From Sepioteuthis lessoniana (Eukaryota > Mollusca > Cephalopoda > Myopsida > Loliginidae): a stretch of DNA of 64,000 nucleotides. The notes under the pieces are model-generated. The model was not told the DNA's origin and searched no databases. It saw only the letters and a list, made by a program, of their open reading frames with translations. The stretch is from contig OY757904.1 of assembly GCA_963585895.1 (NCBI GenBank), forward strand, positions 63,098,008 to 63,162,007. The letters are read 5' to 3'. Of this stretch, positions 58,694 through 61,058 are shown one piece after another. The translations under genes were made by a program, and so were the position numbers. Within the stretch, counting starts at the first letter, position 1, and each line of letters opens with the position of its first letter.

Positions 58694-59139
58694 TGTGAGA
58701 GGGAGACAGAGACAGAGAGAGATGGAGGACAGAGGGGATAATAAACAGCAAGAAAGCAAGAGACAGCATGAATAAAGTATATGGGTGATTGATGATTAAG
58801 CCACGTAAATGTTAGTAATCAACTGATGTTTTTATTCTTTTATAACAGGTTTCAACAAAGCACATGCCGACCACTGTGACACAGTTGAACGAGGAATACA
58901 TACAGTCAAACAAAAGTCAAAAGCAGCAACACCCGCAAAAAGCCGACCTTTCTATTCATAAAGAGTTTTTAGTGACAGAATTTCTACACGAAATGGGATC
59001 ATCTTTTGCAGAAAAACGGAAAGCCGAAGAGCTTAAAGCGGAGTTAGCAGTTGCGGAAAAGTACATCAACCGGATTTTTTTGATCACAGCAATCATTATT
59101 TTTTGTTCTCTTATGTTGATGCTAATCACTATCGTGTAA
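21708..59139 (+). CDS. Nicotinic acetylcholine receptor alpha-type subunit, 8 coding exons (gene span)
   Basis: A ligand-gated cation channel subunit of the plasma membrane; five subunits form a pore opened by acetylcholine or a related ligand. Joining 21708-21756, 26761-26882, 39351-39395, 40623-40732, 46790-46928, 53043-53442, 56049-56227 and 58849-59139 gives one frame of 444 residues, with GT-AG borders and compatible phases (1,0,0,2,0,1,0). Seen in order: signal peptide 1-17; loop D Trp69; loop A Tyr107; Cys-loop Cys143 and Cys157 with FPFD at 150-153; loop B Trp164; loop C Tyr205, Cys207-Cys208, Tyr212; M1 about 225-249; GEK 254-256; M2 257-275; M3 about 290-313; a loop of about 106 residues; M4 421-444, the protein ending with M4. 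The Cys pair marks an alpha-type subunit and Glu at M2 -1' fits cation selectivity. Cephalopod chemotactile receptors are derived from this family and are the main alternative. Which transcript is expressed cannot be seen here. Confidence 0.93.
22027..22248 (-). mobile_element. Diverged SINE, family S1 (intron 1)
   Basis: Inverse tail, TATGGTATAACTCCGAAAGTG middle, and the B-box region GAGTACGAACTCACTTAC on the + strand, as in S1 copies. Old. Confidence 0.6.
22690..23310. repeat. Degenerate ~77-bp minisatellite (intron 1)
   Basis: About seven units, each with GAATTTTGATCAGAATTATC, then ACCAATATTTGATG, then a poly-A block with AAAGAC. Units differ mostly in poly-A length. Confidence 0.88.
23705..24278 (+). 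mobile_element. Old 3' fragment of the APE-type LINE, split by a SINE (intron 1)
   Basis: 23705-23875 matches the C-terminal coding region of the LINE at 61059 (CAGCTGTTCGGCCACTTACC, ATGCAGGACACTACTAGAGA). 24131-24278 resumes with AGAACTTATTTACATCAGC and GGGATGGATGGGGAAAGAGA and ends in a GAT-rich tail. Many stops. About 55 bp of LINE is missing at the insertion. Confidence 0.8.
23876..24130 (-). mobile_element. SINE, family S3, inside a LINE fragment
   Basis: Inverse S3: TTGGCAACCATAGTCGAGGG, GAAGGCTCCCTTTTC, the B box TGGGATTGAACCCAGG and a head ending TAGTGTTGGCC. Confidence 0.85.
24280..25180. other. Intron 1, nothing recognised
   Basis: No motif or repeat family recognised. The minus-strand frame of 149 codons at 24914-25363 has no recognisable domain and is not called. 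Confidence 0.5.
25180..25870. repeat. GC-richer block, possible LTR or SINE remnant (intron 1)
   Basis: Shares CTTCTTT(A/..)AAAATATA and ATCTCTCACTTTATT with 37308-37350. A short internal repeat, CGGTGCATCA, occurs near 25704 and 25820. Unclassified. Confidence 0.3.
25977..26032. repeat. (GATA)n and (GA)n microsatellite
   Basis: GATA repeats followed by GA repeats. Confidence 0.95.
26033..26760. other. End of intron 1, nothing recognised
   Basis: AT-rich. The polypyrimidine tract TCTTTTGTATTTTAG at its end is the exon 2 acceptor. Confidence 0.6.
26761..26882 (+). CDS. nAChR exon 2: N-terminal helix and first beta strands
   Basis: Residues 17-57. Contains LVTDLLKNY, the usual N-terminal helix motif, then an 'RP' turn and VVVYVDMALRQIQEV, which matches the family's V-x-F/V-x-L-x-L-x-Q-I/L strand. 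The acceptor is TTTTAG at 26760. The donor GTTAGT at 26883 gives phase 0 and a seamless join to exon 3. Cys38 is an extra extracellular cysteine not usual at this place. Confidence 0.92.
27250..27400 (+). mobile_element. R1 fragment with (ATT)n (intron 2)
   Basis: GGAGTTTAGGGAATGCAGAG, AACCCC, an ATT run at 27295-27331, then CTGACCCAGAGTAGTAG as in the R1 middle. Confidence 0.6.
27430..28060 (+). repeat. R1-related internal units and a long hairpin
   Basis: Units like TTGAAACCATTTAA..GTGCAAACAAATGATTAA repeat here. 27521-27547 and 27553-27579 are 27-nt inverted arms with one mismatch and a 5-nt loop. Confidence 0.7.
27588..27790 (+). mobile_element. SINE, family S1, inside R1-like units
   Basis: GTGGACTGCGACCTCGTAGT head remainder, AATACGAACTCCAGTC B box, GGGTTAAATAGTATC, and tail GGGTTGATAGGCCATTAAA then (GAAA)n. 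Confidence 0.75.
28080..28124. repeat. (TA)n microsatellite
   Basis: Pure TA. Confidence 0.95.
28130..29480. other. Intron 2, no gene
   Basis: (TA)n at 28535-28585. The stretch 28740-28800 resembles 57505-57570 (GAAATTCCG..TACTTCTAGGTAACGGC against GAAATTACG..TACTTCTAGTTAGCGGC), so an old interspersed repeat is likely. Nothing else recognised. Confidence 0.4.
29497..29721 (+). mobile_element. SINE, family S2, 3'-truncated
   Basis: GGCTATCATCGCAGGAAGTG head, CCGAGTTCTAATCC B box, TTGGGTAAATAGTAGGGC, GAGAAGGAAAACAC; the usual end is replaced by the S3 element that follows directly. Confidence 0.75.
29722..29955 (+). mobile_element. SINE, family S3, 5'-truncated, fused to S2
   Basis: Starts CCTTCGCCAATGGTC, B box GGGGTTCAATCCCGGG, GGGAGCCTTCGAGTCACCCT and CAACTTTAC end. 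Confidence 0.85.
29960..30770. other. Intron 2, nothing recognised
   Basis: No repeat family or motif recognised. Confidence 0.4.
30773..31452 (+). mobile_element. APE-type LINE, 5'-truncated 3' end with (GAT)n tail (intron 2)
   Basis: An open frame from 30805 to TGA at 31429-31431 covers the region after the reverse transcriptase: LVDKFTYLGSSVESTEKDIE, KRSFFQAAVTSILLYGCTTW, QLYGHLPPITKTIQVRRTR, and DREEWRERFRDIRAASTI. It is nearly identical over its length to 63440-64000, and ends in a (TGA)n tail of about 25 bp. It supplies the C-terminus missing from the copy at the window edge. It is a recent 5'-truncated insertion and cannot move by itself. Confidence 0.93.
31637..31836 (+). mobile_element. 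hAT-like non-autonomous element (MITE)
   Basis: The left end CAGTGTTTTTCAACCGGTGT, then AAGTGGTCGCCTGGGGTTC, is like hAT termini. The right end GGGTTCTCCCAAGG then AGGCTTAGAAGTGCCGG is a degraded inverse. GGATT flanks both sides. About 200 bp with no coding. Confidence 0.5.
31840..33010. other. Intron 2, nothing recognised
   Basis: Poly-A near 32038-32057 and A-rich to 32170. No family recognised. Confidence 0.4.
33017..34291 (-). mobile_element. mariner element (DD34D), near full length, decayed
   Basis: 1275 bp, the normal size, with inverted ends (ACACATCACTCAGTAAGTC; right GACTTATTGAGTGATGTGT) and TA at 33015-33016 and 34292-34293. Minus-strand transposase: TMDEIWIHHFT (first Asp), KRPKTQTSADRDLATVFWDA, QGILFIDYLKGRKN, then a frame change, NQENAP where HQDNAP is expected (second Asp to Glu), and HPPYSPDLTPSDYWLFA (third Asp). 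Frameshifts and the changed catalytic residue make it inactive. Confidence 0.93.
34585..35040 (+). mobile_element. R1, two heads in tandem plus internal units (intron 2)
   Basis: GAATACACCGACTACATATC with GAGTGTCCTGGATATGACAT, then a second GAATACGTCTCTAGGGGGAT with GAGTGTCCTGCATATGACTC, then units TTAGAAATAGAACTGTTT. Confidence 0.7.
35042..35077. repeat. (TA)n microsatellite
   Basis: Pure TA, directly before the Tc1 element; probably the target of its insertion. Confidence 0.95.
35079..36725 (+). mobile_element. Tc1-like transposon with ~200-bp inverted repeats, fish-like
   Basis: Left end from TGTATCACAAAAGTGAGTAC to about 35300; right end from about 36500 to GTACTCACTTTTGTGATACA; the arms match over about 200 bp. 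35477-35632 gives the N-terminal helix-turn-helix (LSEDLKRHIVALHKDGQGYK, KIANTLKLSCSTVAKIIQRF). INLFGSDG at about 35925 carries the first Asp, VFQHDNDSK the second, and SPDLNTIEHLWGILKRK the Glu. Stops interrupt the frame at 35630, near 35890 and near 36041. The length of about 1.65 kb is normal. Confidence 0.95.
36724..36838 (+). repeat. (ATCT)n, (TA)n and a solo S1/R1 tail
   Basis: TATC repeats, TA, then GGATTTAGCATTGAATAACC and AAACCAAACC, the shared tail region. Confidence 0.7.
37035..37215 (+). mobile_element. R1 fragment, diverged
   Basis: AAACTGCATCTGATATTGAG then GCTCCG..TGGGAATTATCC and TTTACTCTGAGGCGGAGACG as in the R1 middle. Confidence 0.5.
37230..38260. other. Intron 2, unclassified
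   Basis: 37308-37350 resembles 25235-25275 (possible LTR or SINE relic). A short (TCAA)n run near 37850. Nothing else recognised. Confidence 0.35.
38391..38711 (-). mobile_element. Possible hAT-type remnant with an internal hairpin
   Basis: On the minus strand the end near 38441 reads CAGGCGTCTCAAACACGCAG then CCCGTAGG, similar to termini of some hAT elements. Arms 38650-38668 and 38693-38711 are a 19-nt inverted repeat with one mismatch. The 190-codon frame across this region has no known domain. Confidence 0.35.
38780..38992 (+). mobile_element. Diverged SINE, family S2
   Basis: GCGATAGGAAGCGACCTCC, B box CGAGTTCAAATCC, later AAAGTCTGAATTCGAAAC. Confidence 0.45.
39351..39395 (+). CDS. nAChR exon 3 (canonical 45-nt exon, loop D)
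   Basis: Exactly 45 nt, the size typical of exon 3 in nicotinic receptor genes. It encodes SEQKQILSTNVWLRL (residues 58-72), matching the family consensus E-K-N-Q-x-x-x-T-N-x-W-L. Trp69 is the loop D aromatic on the complementary face of the ligand site. The acceptor TTTTAACAG and donor GTAAGT are both strong. Phase 0 on both sides. Confidence 0.97.
39885..40185 (+). mobile_element. SINE, family S2 (intron 3)
   Basis: Head GTGGCATAACGGTTATCGTC (A box), TGAGTTTAAATTCTGG (B box), CTATGAGTAAATAGTAGG, GTCTTGGAGAAGGAAAAC, end TTGACCTTGTGTCACAGC then GGGTTGGATAAATA. Confidence 0.88.
40530..40558. repeat. (TTTC)n microsatellite (intron 3)
   Basis: About seven TTTC units. Confidence 0.95.
40623..40732 (+). 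CDS. nAChR exon 4 (canonical 110-nt exon, loop A)
   Basis: Exactly 110 nt, as in most nicotinic receptor genes, encoding residues 73-108 and two bases of Asn109. It has W-N-D-x-x-L-x-W-N and EKIWIPDICLYE; Tyr107 is the loop A aromatic. Possible N-glycosylation at Asn82 (NES). Cys77 and Cys105 are extra extracellular cysteines. The donor GTATAT runs into a coding-looking AT-rich stretch and a (TA)n tract. Confidence 0.97.
40756..40801. repeat. (TA)n microsatellite just after exon 4
   Basis: Pure TA starting 24 nt after the exon 4 donor. Confidence 0.95.
40850..41325 (-). mobile_element. R1 copy next to a SINE-like head (intron 4)
   Basis: 41050-41310 is inverse R1: GATGCTACCACTCCGTGC, AGAGTGGAACTGGGAGCGAT, GAGATGTAGTCGGTGTATTT. 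40855-40930 has a weak tRNA-like head on + (AGTAGTTAAAGCACTGGAAT). Confidence 0.6.
41330..42195. other. Intron 4, nothing recognised
   Basis: AT-rich without motifs. Confidence 0.4.
42200..42366 (-). mobile_element. R1 fragment
   Basis: CCAGAGTGGACCTGGGAGTA and the CTCCAGAA..TCATA region of R1, inverse. Confidence 0.55.
42367..42620 (+). mobile_element. SINE, family S2
   Basis: Head GGAGGTGCCCGTGATGTAAT and GGTTATCGTCG (A box), CACGAGTTCAAATCCTGG (B box), CCCTTGGGAAAGGTATGAAT, end TCCTGCTCGATTGGAGG then GGTAAATA. Lacks about 40 bp in the body against the copy at 54535. Confidence 0.92.
42625..43370. other. Intron 4, nothing recognised
   Basis: 42625-42800 weakly resembles 41870-41960 (GGTGA..ACT(G/T)TTTTGAAAGCC then ACGAC(A/G)GAAG), an old duplicated segment. 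Confidence 0.4.
43375..43930 (-). mobile_element. R1, long copy
   Basis: Inverse tail TTATGGCATATCAACCATTG, internal AGTTAAATGGT units at 43500-43700, middle and head CTCTGCAGAGAAGCAGTTCG. Confidence 0.8.
44036..44650 (-). mobile_element. R1, long copy in tandem with the previous
   Basis: Inverse tail TTATGGCATATCATTCATTG, internal AGTTAAAT.. units, TATGATTCTATCAGGTGCTT, CCACTCCGGGCAAGAGTGGA, head GATGCAGTCGGTGTATTCAA. Confidence 0.82.
44666..44938 (+). mobile_element. SINE, family S3, with target-site duplication
   Basis: Head CATTGGCCTAATGAGTAGAG, B box GGAGTTCAATCCCAGG, GGGAGCCTTCGGGTTACC, (TTAC)n end. Flanked by TATGTAGATT at 44656-44665 and 44939-44948. Confidence 0.9.
44950..46330. 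other. Intron 4, no gene
   Basis: AT-rich. 45975-46060 keeps a small R1 middle fragment (ATCCCCAGATCTCCAGAA). The GATCGATCTCTTCT motif near 45267 and 45530 marks a diverged local duplication (45240-45420 against 45425-45560). Confidence 0.4.
46334..46372. repeat. (TA)n microsatellite
   Basis: Pure TA following a CA-rich stretch. Confidence 0.95.
46790..46928 (+). CDS. nAChR exon 5 (loop E and first half of the Cys-loop)
   Basis: 139 nt encoding residues 109-155. Contains VNSSG (N-glycosylation sequon at Asn126) and the first Cys-loop cysteine, Cys143, followed by NLNIRHFPFDVQ with the invariant FPFD at 150-153. The acceptor is TATATGCAG and the donor GTATCT. The split of the Cys-loop between exons 5 and 6 (phase 0, after Gln155) is clear from the sequence. 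Confidence 0.96.
47076..47190. repeat. (CTAT)n microsatellite (intron 5)
   Basis: CTAT repeats, purest at 47153-47183; another short run at 47609-47626. Confidence 0.9.
47200..48250. other. Intron 5, AT-rich, nothing recognised
   Basis: No family or motif recognised. Confidence 0.4.
48255..49990. repeat. Degenerate ~60-bp satellite, interrupted by a mariner and a (CA)n tract
   Basis: Repeated pattern TTATTTATTGAATGACTCTC then GTATATATAATAGGTCCCTC then CCAAAAATT, about ten units at 48255-48895 and five more at 49690-49985. A (CA)n(TA)n tract at 48701-48776 and the mariner at 48899-49685 interrupt it. Confidence 0.85.
48899..49685 (+). mobile_element. mariner element, internally deleted copy 2
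   Basis: Same family as 13512-14425. Flanked by TA at 48897-48898 and 49686-49687; inverted ends TTTCCAGACTTATTTG and GGCTGGAAACTTATTTAATG. Keeps the N-terminal coding part (REERYAIKFCF-like) and the last part (TKVIDTLTQEDFYEAFQKVL), while the central catalytic part is mostly deleted. 787 bp. Confidence 0.88.
49990..50650. other. Unclassified block, possible LTR relic
   Basis: More GC-rich than the surroundings, with overlapping short minus-strand frames and no domain. I cannot name it. Confidence 0.3.
50662..50716. repeat. (TA)n microsatellite
   Basis: Pure TA. Confidence 0.95.
50720..52560. other. Intron 5, no gene; (GA)n at 51271-51316
   Basis: The phrase about 'TCAGATGGATGAAATACA' near 52014 and its inverse TGTATTTCATCCATCTGA near 52437 form distant inverted ends of a ~430-bp AT-rich segment (52014-52456); it might be a non-autonomous element. 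Otherwise nothing. Confidence 0.4.
52750..52960. repeat. (CA)n(TA)n and a second (TA)n tract before exon 6
   Basis: 52750-52783 CA, 52784-52808 TA, 52902-52959 TA, ending 83 nt before the exon 6 acceptor. Confidence 0.95.
53043..53442 (+). CDS. nAChR exon 6 (Cys-loop end, loops B and C, M1, M2)
   Basis: 400 nt, residues 156-288. Cys157 closes the 13-residue Cys-loop. FGSWSYNDV carries loop B Trp164. NYSCCKETY carries the vicinal Cys207-Cys208 and Tyr205/Tyr212 of loop C, the hallmark of alpha-type subunits; Asn204 is a sequon right beside the pair. M1 follows RRKP (LLNLLFPTIIISAIGLLSFF). GEK at 254-256 precedes M2, with Thr6', Leu9', Val13' and Glu20' kept. Ser4', Ala12', Gln15' and Ser19' differ from the common neuronal consensus. 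The acceptor is TTCTCTTCAG and the donor GTACGT (phase 1). Confidence 0.97.
53549..53762 (+). mobile_element. SINE, family S1 (intron 6)
   Basis: Head GGGTGTAATGGTTAAAGCGC (A box), CGAGTTCGAACTCGAATC (B box), CTATGGGTTAAATAGTACGA, tail TTTGGCATTAAATAACACGA and GGTTAATATGCTATAA. Confidence 0.92.
53882..54120 (+). mobile_element. SINE, family S1 (intron 6)
   Basis: Head GTGGCCTCGCGGTGTAATGG, TTAAAGCGATGGACTGCG, B box CGAGTTCGAACTCAAGTC, tail TTGGCATTAAATAACC then AGGTTAATATGTCATTAAAC. The best-kept S1 head in the window. Confidence 0.93.
54398..54985 (+). mobile_element. SINE, family S2, host copy split by a second SINE
   Basis: 54398-54534 (head remainder, B box CGTGTTCAAATACTGG) and 54844-54985 (body and end TTGACTTTGTGTCGTATTC) are the two halves; the younger SINE lies between them. 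Confidence 0.88.
54535..54829 (+). mobile_element. SINE, family S2, full length, nested, with 14-bp target-site duplication
   Basis: Full head GTGCCCATGGTGTAATGG and TTATCGTCG, B box TCGAGTTCAAACCCTGG, body CTATGGGTAAATAGTAGG, GTCTAGGAGAAGGAAAAC, end TCCTGCCCGAGCGGAGAGG. Flanked by perfect ATATATAACTAAAT at 54521-54534 and 54830-54843. Confidence 0.96.
55024..55265 (-). mobile_element. SINE, family S3
   Basis: Inverse: TTGGCGACCTTAGTCGAGGG, CCGAAGGCTCCCTATTC, B box CTGGGATTGAACCCCGG. Confidence 0.85.
55430..55692 (+). mobile_element. SINE, family S2, diverged
   Basis: GCCCTTGGGAAAGGCATGAA, TTAGGAGAAGGAAAACTC, TTCAAACCAGTTTTAC and a modified end. The head is eroded. Confidence 0.75.
55845..55973 (+). 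mobile_element. SINE, family S1, 5'-truncated
   Basis: CTTGGGAAAGGTATGAAACA, TATGGGTTAAATAGTACTAC, tail TTTGGCATTAAATAACCTAC then GGTTGATATGCCATT. Ends 76 nt before exon 7. Confidence 0.88.
56049..56227 (+). CDS. nAChR exon 7 (M3 and start of the intracellular loop)
   Basis: 179 nt, residues 289-348. YFFLANMLFVGFCCTTSITV then LNIYH forms M3 and its cytoplasmic end (family: T-V-x-V-L-N-x-H-H). A basic stretch follows (RIVRYIKTKGRSLK). The acceptor is TTTTACAG and the donor GTAAGC. Phase 1 at the start, 0 at the end. Confidence 0.94.
56230..57770. other. Intron 7, no gene
   Basis: AT-rich. 57505-57570 resembles 28740-28800 (old interspersed repeat). Some R1-like internal units at 56990-57140 (AAACCATGTAATTGTAC, ACATGAAACCATATAATTG). 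Confidence 0.4.
57784..58219 (-). mobile_element. Dispersed repeat R1, complete-looking copy with target-site duplication
   Basis: 436 bp between CACTCCGTATTGAT (57770-57783) and CACTCCATATTGAT (58220-58233), 14 bp with one mismatch. In inverse orientation it has the tail (TTATGGCATATCAACCGTTG), AGTTAAATGGTTTCAAG units, CACAACGAACCAGAGTGAAC and the head CTGCAGAAATGCAGTTGG. No tRNA boxes seen. Confidence 0.85.
58260..58371. repeat. (CA)n, (TA)n and a second (TA)n
   Basis: CA 58260-58280, TA 58281-58298, TA 58349-58371. Confidence 0.93.
58656..58735. repeat. (GT)n then GA-rich microsatellite
   Basis: GT to about 58695, then GAGACAGAGA-type repeats, about 115 nt before exon 8. Confidence 0.92.
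58849..59139 (+). CDS. nAChR exon 8 (intracellular loop, MA-like helix, M4, stop)
   Basis: 291 nt with the stop TAA, residues 349-444. A polar Gln/Lys-rich loop is followed by an amphipathic helix (AEKRKAEELKAELAVAEKY), then INRIFLITAIIIFCSLMLML, which matches M4 (family: V-A-x-V-x-D-R-x-F-L). The protein ends only a few residues after M4, so there is almost no extracellular tail. The acceptor is TATAACAG. Exon 7 to exon 8 is phase 0, so no further exon is required between them. Confidence 0.93.
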   Translation, partial: VSTKHMPTTVTQLNEEYIQSNKSQKQQHPQKADLSIHKEFLVTEFLHEMGSSFAEKRKAEELKAELAVAEKYINRIFLITAIIIFCSLMLMLITIV

Positions 59140-59208
59140 CTGTATTTTTCAGTAGTGTTTGCGAGCATAAATCTTTTCTTAATGGCTTTTTGAAGAGCGA
59201 GTTATAAA

Positions 59209-59214
59209 ATTAAA
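59209..59214 (+). promoter_or_regulatory. Candidate polyadenylation signal (ATTAAA) of the nAChR gene
   Basis: ATTAAA lies 70 nt after the stop codon. No AATAAA is seen in the first 100 nt of the 3' UTR. ATTAAA is the common variant of the signal. Longer 3' UTR use is possible. Confidence 0.35.
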
Positions 59215-59507
59215 GTAAAAACCGATTCAATCAATACGTTCCTAACAACATACAGGGTGTACCAGAAAAAAATTATATCAATTCGTAATCTAATAAATTG
59301 ACCAATTCTCGTTTAAATGATCTCAAATTTTAACAATCTAAGTAGAAACCACTCAAAATCCTATCAATAGTGTTTCATATATTTCTTTCTTAACAGATAT
59401 TGAAATGCCATTTACTCGAAAAGAAAAGGCGTCTAAATATCAAACATAGAATATCTTGTTGTTTCTACACATACAGTTAAAATGTGATATCATAAGAACA
59501 AGAACAG

Positions 59508-59806
59508 CTATGGGTAAATAGTATGGCAGACTAGGTTCTTCAGCCTTGGTGAGGCAACTAGTCTAGGAGAAGGAAAACTCAGAATTTTAAAAAAGTGCTT
59601 AAAACTTTCGCACACACCAAATATAATAATATGTCTTTTATTATCAATTACTCCTCAGTAATTCTCTATTATTTGACATTTTTCATCAATTTTAGGTGTC
59701 ATATATTTATTGAAATCAGTCAGACAATCTTTTTGATATCATGCTTCTGATTCTTAAAATTGACCTTGTGTCATATTCTGTCCGAGCGGAGGGGTTGGGA
59801 AATATG
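59508..59806 (+). mobile_element. SINE, family S2, 5'-truncated and split by an insertion
   Basis: CTATGGGTAAATAGTATGGC to GGAAAACTCAGAATTTTA (59508-59590), then a foreign segment, then TTAAAATTGACCTTGTGTC to GGGGTTGGGAAATATG (59754-59806). Confidence 0.85.
59595..59704 (+). repeat. 110-bp segment, copy A
   Basis: Starts GTGCTTAAAACTTTCGCACA. It matches 60931-61040 with three differences and lies inside the SINE at 59508. Confidence 0.93.
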
Positions 59807-60480
59807 AAGAACAAGAATTTTTCCAGTTATTATATTACGGAAAAATATCAATTTTCCAGATAAACCATTTGGATTTCAATTGATATAAAACTTTTTAAAC
59901 ACCTAGCATATAAAGATTATATTTGTGTGATTATTTAGAAGATAAATCCTGTTGTCAGTAGATTCTTTTAAGGGATTTCTCTGCAGCTCTTATGTTATTA
60001 AAGCACGTATGATTAAAAAAAACAAAACTTATCGAATTGTTTGAAGATAAAATAATTAGTAAAAGAAGGATTTGGAGATTAAAAGCAAACTTCCATTACC
60101 GCTTTATTCACTTGTAGGAAATAATTTATGTTAGTCATGTTTCATGTTTTCACAAAATGGCGTCGTATTCATGAATTCATATCACAATATTTTATTTCCG
60201 AACGGGTCAATCTATTTATTATGTGCCTCTCAAAAGTAATAATCCTTAGAATTGATTGGTATTTTAATTCTCTCATAGTCAACGGTATGTTGGGTATAGA
60301 CAATTGATGATATATATTTGATAATTTTATTTGACATACTATAAAAATGATTATAAGTAGGAAGTTTGGGTCACAATTATCTATTTTCTTTTCTAATATT
60401 TCGCTCTTCATCATACGAGCATTTTAAAACACCACTGGAAAGGTTTTGAAACGCTAAAGAAGATACAGATAATGTTTTAT
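59807..60480. other. Nothing recognised
   Basis: AT-rich, no long frames. Confidence 0.4.
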
Positions 60481-60497
60481 TTGTCACGTGAACGTTG

Positions 60498-60795
60498 TGT
60501 GAATATGCTGTCCTATTAAAAGTTTAAAGAGGCATTTTATTACTAAAATACCTTAAAATGAAAATGTTAAGATTTGCATTATCAAGATTGTCTAACATTG
60601 TTCCATTTATCGTACGTTAAGTACGTGTCATTGTTGTCACTTTATGTGAATAGATTGTCCCATTAAAAGTTTTAAAGAGATATTGTATCATTAAAATTCC
60701 TTTAATTGAAACTTTTTGAATTTGCATTCTTATTAACTTTATTAAACACTGTTGTTCTATTTACCATACGCTGTGTATGCATCTGTGTTGATAAA
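60498..60795. repeat. Tandem dimer of ~148 bp
   Basis: 60498-60640 and 60645-60795 align: TGTGAATA..GTCC(T/C)ATTAAAAGTTT, AAAGAG, ATTAAAAT.CCTT, GATTTGCATT/AATTTGCATT, CATTGTTCCATTTA/CTGTTGTTCTATTTA. Confidence 0.7.
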
Positions 60796-60930
60796 GCTTT
60801 ACTTTGATAACAAATATAAACATTCATTTGAATTAAAGGAATTATAATGCATTTTGTTTTCTTTTCTTTCTTTATTGTCTTATATAAAAATTGATTTCTA
60901 TTTTCTATTAAGTCTTTAATTAAAAAAAAT

Positions 60931-61040
60931 GTGCTTAAAACTTTCGCACACACCAAATATAATAATATGTCTTTTATTATCAATTACTCCACAGTAATTC
61001 TCTATTATTTGACATTTTTTATCAATTTTAAGTGTCATAT
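60931..61040 (+). repeat. 110-bp segment, copy B, directly upstream of the LINE
   Basis: Second copy of the segment at 59595-59704. It ends 18 nt before the first ATG of the LINE, so it may be part of the LINE 5' UTR. Confidence 0.93.
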
Positions 61041-61058
61041 AGCCATCGAAAGATAACC

